This document shows positions 18,971 through 29,129 of a DNA stretch of 64,000 nucleotides, one piece after another. Below the pieces are notes generated by a model that saw nothing but the letters and a program-made list of their open reading frames with translations, was not told the origin of the DNA and ran no database searches. Position 1 is the stretch's first letter. Each line of letters starts with the position of its first letter. The DNA lies in assembly GCA_003118195.1 (NCBI GenBank), contig BEXV01000332.1, forward strand, positions 87,874-151,873. Direction: 5' to 3'. This stretch comes from Hemicentrotus pulcherrimus (lineage: Eukaryota > Echinodermata > Echinoidea > Camarodonta > Strongylocentrotidae). Made by a program: the position numbers and the translations under genes.

Positions 18971-21900
18971 GTATGTACTAGGTATGCACTATAAAAATAT
19001 AATGCAGTCGAGACAATATAAATTATACTCGACGATTTGATATTTCTGGAACTAACAATGTGTTCATTGCAAGGATAATTTTTTTTATTTTGTAGTATTT
19101 TTTAAATTGTCTTCATTTGAACCATGTTCATGACTATTGTACATCATTCAAATACAAATCATTTCAAATTACATTACATAACATGTAAAGTTCAAAATAT
19201 ACAGAATATACACAACTCAATTATTTCGAATGAAAAAACAAATCTTGTATTAATAACCCCCTTCCCCTAATTAAACCACAAAACAATGAGGAAACATAAC
19301 AGAAAAATATTAATACATCAGCGATACCACCAAACCAACCGAATCTTTGCAATTTAGCGGTTCGGGTAATTAGTTTTTTATGCTCACCCATAATTACAAG
19401 TTCAGCGACATCCCATTGAAACGCGTGTTAAACTTAATACACGCATTTCGATGGGATGTCGCTCACCCTATACTTGTGACTCGTCATTATGTGGACAAAT
19501 GTCTATACCCGACTCGTTGGGTATACTGACGAAACTGTTATCATGTATCAACTGCAGTTTTTCTTCTTTCTTTTTATTTTTTATTTTTTTTTTGCAATAG
19601 TAAACAACGCTGGGATAGCAGGACCTTGTATTTTGGAAGCGACAGATCTTGACATATTCAGAAAAATGTTCGAAACTAACTTCTTTGGCGTGGTTCGCCT
19701 GACACAGGAAGTACTTCCCATCATGAAGTCTCAGAGGTCAGGCAGAATCGTCAATATTAGCTCCATAGCAGGTTTCGCAGGTAATTGTTATACTTTAGTT
19801 AATTCATTAATTCTTGTTAATCTACCAGAGTGAAAACGATATATATGATTTTATGCTGATAGGCCTACATCTTTTTTTTCCAATAATGCTCAGTTTATTT
19901 AACAAAATAGTCTTGTAAACCAATTGAAATACATGTATTTGATATTGAATGAAGTCTGGATATTACCATCTACAAAATTACTTTAAAAGGCTATTCCTAA
20001 GATATTTTCACTATGTATAACGTATGATTTTTTTATCAGTATGAATAATGTATTGTGTTAATCGAAACTTTGTTTTAATGATGTAGTGTTTCTGACAATA
20101 ATATTTACCCCGAACATTGAAACTGATATATTGCAGGCAGCCAGGCACGTTTATCTATGTATAATCCTGAAATAGAAAGCGATATTCCTATCCGGTATTC
20201 TTTCGTGAAAGTGTTAGTACTTTCAATGCAGGTTTCCCGTTCTATGAGCTGTATGGATCTTCTAAATTTGCTCTTGAAGGATTCTCAGAAAGCTTGGCCA
20301 TGATCTGTAGACGATTCAATATATGGTAAGAATTAACCTAATGTATGATCGCTTTAATTTTGTTTTATTTTATCAAGACTACTGGTTATTTGTAACTTTA
20401 TCATTGTCATCATTATCGGACCTTTTATAAATACCGGCGCCATTTTTTTTTAATGGCAATGGCTCCAAAGAAAGGCAACGCTAAATATTTCCTCTTCTTA
20501 TATTTGTACATAATGCATGTGTACTTTAATTTCTATAGGCGGAAAATAAAACAAACCCAAGCTGAAACCCTGAAGTGAATGTTTTTGATCCCACATGAAG
20601 AATGTTTCGATAAATATTGTCACATTTGCTGTTCAATCCCACTCTCTTCGTGTACATGTAGATGAGTGGGAATCCGATTTTTGGAACTGCATCCACTCCA
20701 AACATATTGTGAAATCCACTCCAGACAGTGGTTCTAATTTCTCTTTTGACAGTGGATTCCACTATTCTAAGAGTGATTTTCCACTCAAAATCAAATTGAT
20801 TACTTTTATGACTCGTGATAAGAAGAGTGGATTTCGACTCGACATGTCAATCTATATAGAGACTACTAACTCTTTGATGTGTGATGCATTAATTGGTGTA
20901 AATATTCACAACTGTATGGTAATGCGACTAAAGCTAAAGTCTAATGTAACAATCTACACTTTCCTATTAATTGCAGGGGGTTATGGCGGTCCAACCAAGT
21001 CTGACAGTAGGGACTTTTAGATTTGCCGAACGACAACGTGGATTGCTACGATCGACGTCCTTTAATGCACTGCCTTGAATGGACTTCATACGTATCAGTC
21101 CACGCAAATCTAAAAGTCTCTAATGACTAAGTTCTAGTACGGTGTATTAATCTACACTATCCCGTTAATGTTACAGGGTGACGGCTATCGAACGGGTCCG
21201 ACTGCAACTATTAAGTTCGAGTACGATGTATTTATCTACATTTTCCCGTTAATGTTACAGGGTGACGACAGGGTGACGGCTATCCAACGGGTCCGACTGC
21301 GACTAAGTTCGAGTACGATCTACATTCTCCCGTTAATGTTACAGGGTGACGACAGGGTGACGGCTATCCAACGGGTCCGACACTGACTAAGTTCGAGTAC
21401 GATGTATTAATCTACATTATCCCGTTAATGTCCCAGGGTGACGGCTGTCCAACCGGGTCCTTCTGCGACTAAGTTCGAGTATGATGTATTAATCTACACT
21501 CTCTCGTTAGGTGCTGGAATTTAGGCATCGCCCAGCAATTAGGTCGGTGCCCCGGCGCCGACCGCCCAGGCACCGAGCGTATATTGGGCGGCGCGTGAAA
21601 AGTGAGCAGGCGCCGCCCAAATTTTAACTCCGCGCTAAAACTTCAGCGGCGACCGAGCGATGCCCTAAAAACGAGCGGTGCCTGGGCGGCCGCCGCTCGG
21701 TGGCNNNNNNNNNNNNNNNNNNNNNNNNNNNNNNNNNNNNNNNNNNNNNNNNNNNNNNNNNNNNNNNNNNNNNNNNNNNNNNNNNNNNNNNNNNNNNNNN
21801 NNNNNNNNNNNNNNNNNNNNNNNNNNNNNNNNNNNNNNNNNNNNNNNNNNNNNNNNNNNNNNNNNNNNNNNNNNNNNNNNNNNNNNNNNNNNNNNNNNNN

Positions 21901-23845
21901 NNNNNNNNNNNNNNNNNNNNNNNNNNNNNNNNNNNNNNNNNNNNNNNNNNNNNNNNNNNNNNNNNNNNNNNNNNNNNNNNNNNNNNNNNNNNNNNNNNNN
22001 NNNNNNNNNNNNNNNNNNNNNNNNNNNNNNNNNNNNNNNNNNNNNNNNNNNNNNNNNNNNNNNNNNNNNNNNNNNNNNNNNNNNNNNNNNNNNNNNNNNN
22101 NNNNNNNNNNNNNNNNNNNNNNNNNNNNNNNNNNNNNNNNNNNNNNNNNNNNNNNNNNNNNNNNNNNNNNNNNNNNNNNNNNNNNNNNNNNNNNNNNNNN
22201 NNNNNNNNNNNNNNNNNNNNNNNNNNNNNNNNNNNNNNNNNNNNNNNNNNNNNNNNNNNNNNNNNNNNNNNNNNNNNNNNNNNNNNNNNNNNNNNNNNNN
22301 NNNNNNNNNNNNNNNNNNNNNNNNNNNNNNGGCCGCCGAGCAGGCTACTTTTGGGTAATGTGACCATAGCATTAGGCATCGCCCAGCAATTAGGTCGGTG
22401 CCCGGACGGCGACCGCCCAGGCACCGAGCGTATTTTGGGCGGCGAATGAAAAGTGAGCAGGCACCGCCCAAATTTTAACTCCGAGCTTAAACTTCAATGG
22501 CGACCTAAAAACGAGCGGTGCCTGGGCGGCCGCCGCCGGGCAGAATTGGTTAAAAATTCGCCGCTCGGCCGCCGAGCAGGCTACTTTTGGGTAATGTGAC
22601 CATAGCATTAGCTCTACAATTATGTATTTCTATGTTCTTCCTTTGACTTATCCTCTTCTCTTTCCTCATGTATTTTCTTGTTTTTCCTTCTCCATATCCT
22701 CTCCACTATATCCTCGTTTTCCACTTTCTATTATCTTCCCTTCCCTGGGTGTACGTGATTGTAATAGTGCGCTGACGACTTATACTCTTTCACCAGAGCA
22801 CTTCTTGGATTTTTTCGCGAAAATTGCAGTTGTGTAAAAAAAAAAAAAAAATATGCGCCTCCCGTTATTAAAATTACAGGGTGACGGCTGTTCAACCGGG
22901 TCTCACTGCGACTTCAGCCTTTTCACACACAGCTAAAATACATTCTATCTAGAGATGATTAGTTTAAATGTGTTTAACTCAACAGTTTTAAACATGTTTA
23001 CAGAAAATTTAAACGATGTTCGGATAGATACGAAGTCGCAATTCATACGCCCCTCAAGGCAGGCTGCAGATACGAAGTTCGTATCTAGAGAGCTTGACTT
23101 TTTGTGTGTGAAAGGTTTAAACGTTTTTTAAACTGAATGAAGCGTGCGCTTTGTTTGATATGACATGACCTTCAAAGCGCAATGGCACTACTAGGCATTT
23201 TAAGAGCAGTAGTTAATACGATGTATTATTAATCTTCACTCTTCAGTTCATGTTACAGGGTGACGGTTGTCCAACGGGTCCGACTGCCACTAAGTTCGGG
23301 TACGATGTATTAATCTACACGCTTCCGTTAATGTTACAGGGTGACGGTTGTCCAACGGGTCCGACTGCCACTCGAGTACGATGTATTAATCTACACGCTT
23401 CCGTTAATGTTACAGGGTGACGGTTGTCCAACGGGTCCGACTGCCACTAAGTTCGAGTACGATGTATTAATCTACACGCTTCCGTTAATGTTACAGGGTA
23501 ACGGCTGTCCAACCGGGTCCTACTGCGACTAAGGTGGAGCACAATACAGACATAACCGATGATCTGATGGCACAGATGGAGGATGAGAGAGTGGATCCTG
23601 AAACAAGGAAATACTTCAGCGATCGTGTTAAGATGAGGAAGGATGCTCTAAAAGACATCTCCCAACCAGTAGAAGAGGTTGTCGACGTCATTGAAAGAAT
23701 CATCGACGACGAGAAACCCTTGCTACGATATCAGACGAGTAAAGCTTCGAGGGAGATGGCTAGAGTTAGATCTCAAGATCCTACTGGAGATACTTGGATT
23801 GAGAAAAATCTAAAGACTGGGTCGTATCATGATGTAAACGAATAG
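18706..23845 (+). CDS. RDH8/HSD17B1-like: RDH8/HSD17B1-like short-chain dehydrogenase (295 aa)
   Basis: Four exons (18706-18970, 19601-19780, 20232-20325, 23497-23845) join in phase to 888 nt. The Rossmann NADP-binding motif is TGCSSGIG at residues 9-16. The product also has LDVT, VNNAG, the catalytic serine in NISSIAG and the catalytic YGSSK (Y-x-x-x-K). QPGPTATKVE follows, as in the retinol dehydrogenase 8 / 17-beta-HSD type 1 branch. These enzymes oxidise or reduce retinoids or 17-position steroids with NADP(H); the substrate here cannot be told from sequence. The length is close to human RDH8 (311). The start codon is supported by the MASRVALITG opening. The last intron is 3.2 kb and contains repeated copies of the exon-4 acceptor. 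Confidence 0.92.
18971..19600 (+). other. Dehydrogenase intron 1 with a strong hairpin
   Basis: Contains a near-perfect inverted repeat at 19404-19463: AGCGACATCCCATTGAAACG against CATTTCGATGGGATGTCGCT, with a short AT-rich loop. The remainder is AT-rich. Confidence 0.7.
19601..19780 (+). CDS. RDH8/HSD17B1-like: Dehydrogenase exon 2
   Basis: Acceptor tttgcaatag after a long T-rich tract, donor TTCGCAG|gtaatt. It encodes VNNAGIAGP, ETNFFGVVRLTQEVLP, and GRIVNISSIAG with the catalytic serine. Confidence 0.92.
20232..20325 (+). CDS. RDH8/HSD17B1-like: Dehydrogenase exon 3
   Basis: Acceptor tttcaatgcag, donor ATATG|gtaaga. Encodes FPFYELYGSSKFALEGFSES with the active-site Tyr and Lys. It ends inside a Trp codon that exon 4 completes. 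Confidence 0.92.
20326..20937 (+). other. Dehydrogenase intron 3, 5' part
   Basis: Mostly unremarkable. Several short inverted phrases built on GTGGATT/AATCCAC occur at 20680-20840. No coding homology. Confidence 0.4.
20938..21511 (+). repeat. Tandem array of exon-4 acceptor units, left cluster
   Basis: Units of about 81-92 bp each contain a branch/pyrimidine region (TCTACA...CCCGTTAATG), a TTACAG or similar AG, and a copy of the first 35-40 bases of exon 4 (GGTGACGGCTATCCAACGGG). AG sites fall at 20976, 21176, 21260 (and 21271), 21344 (and 21355) and 21436. Most copies read CCAACGGG where exon 4 has CCAACCGGG, and so are shifted by one base. Confidence 0.85.
21008..21122. mobile_element. 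Small 115-bp inverted-repeat element
   Basis: Ends TAGGGACTTTTAGATTTGC and GCAAATCTAAAAGTCTCTA are inverted over 19 bp with one mismatch. It splits one unit of the acceptor array between exon-like TCTGAC and the continuing TGACTAAGTTC. It is probably a tiny MITE. Confidence 0.6.
21516..22612. repeat. GC-rich fold-back repeat spanning an N gap
   Basis: A unit of about 240 bp (complete at 22371-22611, partial before the gap) contains GCATCGCCCAGCAATTAGG, CCGCCCAGGCACCGAGCG and, inverted, GAGCGGTGCCTGGGCGG. The 21705-22330 Ns lie between copies. GC content is strikingly higher than in the surrounding DNA, and internal inverted repeats are dense, which explains the assembly failure. No coding content; the long frames called across the Ns are artefacts. 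Confidence 0.75.
22860..23496 (+). repeat. Tandem array of exon-4 acceptor units, right cluster
   Basis: AG sites at 22879, 23258, 23339, 23415 and the functional 23496. The last three intervals are 81, 76 and 81 bp. The first unit (22860-22914) is separated from the next by about 310 bp of foreign sequence (22915-23220). Confidence 0.85.
22915..23116. mobile_element. Possible small inverted-repeat insertion
   Basis: Starts CAGCCTTTTCACACACA and ends near TGTGTGTGAAAGG, an imperfect inversion. It interrupts one acceptor unit. No target duplication was confirmed. Confidence 0.3.
23497..23845 (+). CDS. RDH8/HSD17B1-like: Dehydrogenase terminal exon 4
   Basis: Acceptor aatgttacag at 23496. The exon starts with the last base of the Trp codon, then VTAVQPGPTATKVE. 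A helical acidic segment follows, then LLRYQTSKAS and DPTGDTW, ending in TAG at 23843-23845. Among ten acceptor-like sites in the intron this is the only one followed by a long open frame in phase. Confidence 0.92.
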
Positions 23846-24162
23846 CACAACAACAACAACAACAGGCATTTAAGACTATGCACATCTTAGGAAATAGGCA
23901 ATATTATAGCGATTTCGTTTTATTTTTTTTTTATGTGGAGTCTTTTTTACGGTGCCCGTCATTTTTAGGGAAATATATTGTTCGTTGTTTATTTTCATTG
24001 ACTATACAGGCTTCTTGTATAATGAAATAATGATGTTGCTCAAAAAAAAAGATATCACTGTCGATTTTTTTCTAATGATAGAGGAGTTTGCGAATGAATA
24101 ATACTACTGCTATTAAATACAAATCTGGGTTTATAATTATAGCACTTAGTACATCAGCCATG

Positions 24163-24475
24163 TCTCTAAGTGATTTATAAATATATTATTACCCCGGTCT
24201 GTGGATTCAGGCTTGCCCACACACAATAAATGCCCCTCATCCACTCCCTGGGGAGCATTTCAGACAGGCACCATTCTACAGATTCTCACCACACTGAGCA
24301 AACTGCAATAACATTTGTGTCCGACCGGGTACCCATTTTCAACCTGGGTGGAGAGCGGCAAATGTGGATCAATATCTTGCCAAAGGACGTTAGTGCCGAG
24401 TTTAGATTCGAACCCTCGACATTTGTATTGAGAGTGAAGTGAATAAACCACTTTACCACCATACATCTACACTGG
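24163..24475 (-). repeat. tRNA-derived SINE, near full length
   Basis: The minus strand has an A-box-like GGTGGTAAAGTGGTT (24446-24460), a B box GGGTTCGAATCT (24414-24425), then a body containing CGTCCTTTGGCAAGATATTG, CCACCCAGGTTG and GGGTACCCGGTCGG. The distal part (GCTCCCCAGGGAGTGGATG, AATAATATATTTATAAATCA) also occurs alone at 7817 and 18293. It lies downstream of the dehydrogenase stop. Confidence 0.75.
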
Positions 24476-26250
24476 TTATTACTATTGGTGCTATGATGGG
24501 GCTTTTCATTAGATTGGTACGTGATACAAATAATATTGCGCTGATCGCATGATATAGTTTAACATGTATTCATCTGTTTTCACTGCCATCATTTCTAACG
24601 AACCGTCCGACCGTGAATGATAATTATGTTAAAGATCTCAATATTCACATTTTCTCTCTGCTTATTTTTTTTATTTCGATTCTTATTCAGTACTGTATAT
24701 GCTAACGTTGATGCCTGTGCGTTTACTTGATCATGCACAACATGTTTGTTTTTTCTCTTGAAAAGTTTTTTTTTTGTGTGGGTGTGTGTGCATAACCACA
24801 TACTAATTCAGTTATGAAAGTGTTTTTCTGTTATTTGATATTGTAAACATATTTCTAAGTGTATTGTTTGGCATAACAATCTTGAAACAGAAACAAAATA
24901 TATTTACTGTGGTATCCCTTTATCTGCAGATAATAGTTAATTTTAGTAATTTGTAATCAGTTACATTTTGTTTTAATGTCAACATTTATTATTGTTATAT
25001 TCAATTCAATGTATTGATTTGTCCAATGTAAGTTCAACATGGATATTTGTTTCACTCTCATTTCAAATTAAGGCTCATACAAAGTTACAAAGAACAGAAA
25101 TACAATACAAAACATGGATACATTTTCATAATGACAAAATAATAGTCATAAATAATATTGATTTTCGTTTGGTTAAGGCTTGTTTCGTTTCCTTAAATTA
25201 CGTAATTTAACTGTCTCCATGCATATTAATAAATAACATTATCTGTCACTATACATTTAGAAAATCTAACTTGTAAACTTGAGTATATCAGAATAAATCT
25301 GAAAAAAAAAAGTTGAGTTCATGAGCTTTCCATACTTATAAAACTTTCCCCCATCATCATATATTTCTTATTCAGCAGCCATTTCTAAAGTGTATAGTTT
25401 TTTGGGGACGCGCGGTATTGGGTAACATGTTCTGATTTGCTACAGAATGAATGTGTTTGTTAATCGATGTTTTCTACATCTTCTTGTGTACACATCATAT
25501 TGTGCACACGTTAACAAAAAAAAATGTTTGTATTTTGTTTACTTTGTATCGCTGAAATGTATTTGATTTGTAGAATGCAGAAGAAAATGAATGCAATTCT
25601 ATTCAGTTCAATATATTCAACATATTCAATATGTTGCTCGTTGCCAAAATATGATTGATAATCTGCATCAATTCAAGTCAGTTGTGCATAATATTACAAA
25701 AAGATGACTTAAATAATATAGTACCTTTTTGTTCGAGCAAGAACTTCAATAAACTAATAAAAACCCATTCATTATAAGTTATATCACTTTGTAAGTAATT
25801 TCGTTACGTTTTTTTCATTTCCAATATAGACAACTTTCGGTACTCTTACCTAATCTAACTCGTTCGAGGTACAGGTAAAGAGCAATGAAATGAAATTATC
25901 CTTTATCTTAGTTCTACAGAAAATAGCCCTATTAATTTGAAGCGTGACCTGAACCAGTGATTAAACTAATCATTATGATTATGACACAGTCAACCAGATT
26001 ACTCATAATCCTTGTGAATTTGACGTGTTTTTGTGTTTTTCGTAAATCAAAATGAACGATGGACTGGTTGAATACTGTTAGATGCAAGCTTTAATATGTC
26101 ATATTCTCAAGAAAAATCAATTGGGACAAATACATTTTTTTCAGATATCAATTTAAAAAAATACAAACTTGGTAAGGGTATGAACAATTTAGTTGTGAAC
26201 TGTTTGTCTTCCTTTTTCTGGTAATGATAATTAGGCACATAACGACAACT
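24476..26250. other. Intergenic, no gene seen
   Basis: AT-rich sequence between the dehydrogenase and the membrane-protein gene. Neither strand shows coding homology. Confidence 0.45.
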
Positions 26251-26388
26251 GTCTCTCTCTCTCTCTACACACACAATATGATCTCTCTCGCTCTCACACT
26301 CTCTCTGTCTCTGTCTCTCCCCTTCCCCTCTCACACTCTACCCCTCCCACTCTCTCTATCTCTGTCTCTCTCTCCCTCTATATGTGTG

Positions 26389-26422
<34 letters not shown>

Positions 26423-26432
26423 CCTCTCTTTT
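26251..26432. repeat. CT/GT simple-sequence cluster
   Basis: Alternating TC, CA and TG runs with TCTG quadruplets at about 26384-26404. Confidence 0.9.
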
Positions 26433-29129
26433 ACACTACCAAGCAATGAGTAGCTGCAAGGTTATGAGTATTAGTAGATATACATAGGTTTTTACTTGAA
26501 GACATAATTAATTTGACTACGTAATCGCCTTAGATTTGTTTATGCTTTGCTATTAAGCACCACCAAAATATATCAATCTTAGTGCTTGTAAATGTCTTAA
26601 TGAGCATAACAGAACGCCGCTATACATTCTAAAAGAGACATGAAATAAACAAACGTAAGACATAATATTTAAACAATATATTCAATTTCATTTTATTCGT
26701 TGTTCCAATGTGACATGTGTCATTATCTTGCATGCTTTAAAAACTCATTCGAAGGCTTTTCCAATTCAAGTAATTATCTACATTGTACGGTCTTAATAAC
26801 TACTTTTACAGTATTTACGCATTTTATTTAGGTTGTATCATATCTATTTTACAATCATAATTCTATTGCATGTTGATTGCATTCAATAGGATAAGGAGTT
26901 GTGCAAGTCACCAACAATAATTCATTATAATCTTCATCTACAATCTAAATCCTATTGAAAATGTATGTATATAGTATGTACAAAAATATTTCTTGTAACG
27001 TTATATACACATATAGGCAGCCAAGATGTTCATCTCTTATCTAAATTGATACATACTTTATCTCGGAATGTCATACAAAAACAGAAATAAACGTTTCAAA
27101 ACTTGACAAGAGAAGTCGAAATACAATGATTGCATAATCGTGTTGATATCATCTTTACGCGGTGAGGGCACAGAGTTCTATTACATTTAATAAATTCATG
27201 AAAAAGCTTAGACAGATCATGCATAAAATGGACTACTGAAATAATAGATGCCATATAGAGCACCTTTAATAAATGAATAAAGGAACCACATTTTATCGCG
27301 GGAGTTTTGACATCTTCATAATACTAGCTTTCAAGGTTGATATCGACCTCCCTGTTACCTTTTAGCGCTTAGCAGGCTTTGACATACGTCTTGAATTTGA
27401 AACAAAAATTTAATATGTAAGGCACGACAGACTTTTCTCTTCTTAAGATTGATTAATCCCTTGCATGCTAACTGTCACAACATCACAGACAATACATCGC
27501 AAGCAAGGACTGATGAATCAGATTATACGATTCCCAATTTTTTGACAAAGTTAACATTTATATATATAAATGGCCTGGACACATTTGCCTGACTCGTCTG
27601 ATGATAGTTTTATCAACCCAAAGCAGCCGGTCACGAATGAAGTTTTCAAATTGAAATAAACCTTCTATTTTGTAATATTTTGTCAAAATGAATTAGATAA
27701 TAACATTTAATATGTCATGTTAAGCATCGTTCGTACTATATGACGCGACGAACCGCTGCGCTTTACTGCGTAAATTGTATGAACGAGCCTTTGATGTGGT
27801 TTTGTTTAATTTAGAAAAGAACGCAAGCACAAATCATTTCATTCACAGTGGCGTATCAAGGCAGAGATGAAATCCGGGGTGAAATATATTTGGGCTTCAA
27901 TATGGCAAGCACTCCAGCGCAGCGCTACATGATCATGGGTTAGCCAGCTTGCTCCCAAGTATTTTGAAAGAGTTCAGCCGATTTTTCCTCAAATACATGT
28001 ATTTTTATACGGGTATTTTAAAGTAGTTTGTCATGCTCACGTGGAAGTGTGCGTGGGGTGGGGCGAACTAAGGGTTAGCCAGGTCCACAACTCTATGTAG
28101 AAACACCACTTTTTCAGTACAATATAGTAGCAAGGAGAATACAATCTCTTTGGTAGTAGAAGTGCAACATTATAACCGTTATAAATTGTAAGCCTATGGC
28201 AAGGATAAATATATTCCATGGAGGGAGGGGTGAAGGATTGGGGGAAAAAAAAAAAAACGTTATAAAATGTTAATGAACGAACAAACTGCTACCTCATATC
28301 GGTCTGCCTCATCAAAGAATTTCTATCATTCTAAAGTCAACACTGTCATTGGCAAACTTTGCTATGTTAAAGATGGTAGCTGGTCAGTTCACCTTAAACT
28401 GACAGAATGCATATACTGAGGTAGCCATGTTTCCGTTGAATCGTGCATTGTCACCTGATTATATTCTTGAAGAAAAAAAACATGTTATAAAGGGCAAGGC
28501 AAGATATACGATCATTTCAGTGCCCCATATATTACCATGTATTGTGAACATACATGAACATTACATTAGTCTGGTCTGACCTTTAGCAGGACAACTAACT
28601 TCATATAAATTCAATCAATAAATTATGGAACGTTTTTTGACACATGACTATTCCTACTCGTTATGATAACCAAGAAAATGTTTTGTGGTGCATTTACCTC
28701 AGCGGGCAAAGAAGTCAGATTTCACATTTTAGTCAGACGATACAAATGTATGTGGTATGTAATATGTTTGATAGAAAAACTTATGGCTATCAAAGGAATT
28801 TGTTCTGTTTTTAATACAACTTGATTTGTACGATGAAAACAATTCATAAGACTAACCAGATTGATTGACTTCCTATACTGTGCTAAAACTGTTTTTCATC
28901 AATTAATTACAATTTGATTGCCCCTAATTATAACAAACTTCGTTTCTGTTATAAGGGTACAATTCTACACGCACTGTAGGTTGTAATATAACAACATCCA
29001 TAGAGTTTGATAAATTTGGGCAAAGCAAAGCACATTCGGAATTGCATAATTCAAAAGTAAAATATAAGCAAGCTGCAAAGAAACTTGAGGAAATCATTTT
29101 AACAAAGGGGGCAAAATATTCAACCTTTA
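26433..29129. other. Intergenic and 3' flank of membrane-protein gene
   Basis: No protein-coding homology seen. The region just below 29130 is presumably the 3' UTR of the minus-strand gene, but the polyadenylation site was not assigned. Confidence 0.45.

Noticed and set aside
21602..22471. Long open frames on both strands across the N run
   Set aside because: They exist only because Ns are read as open codons; the real bases are a GC-rich repeat.
23225..23532. Regularly spaced repeats that resemble a CRISPR array
   Set aside because: The units are contiguous 76-81 bp copies of an exon border without unique spacers, in an animal intron.
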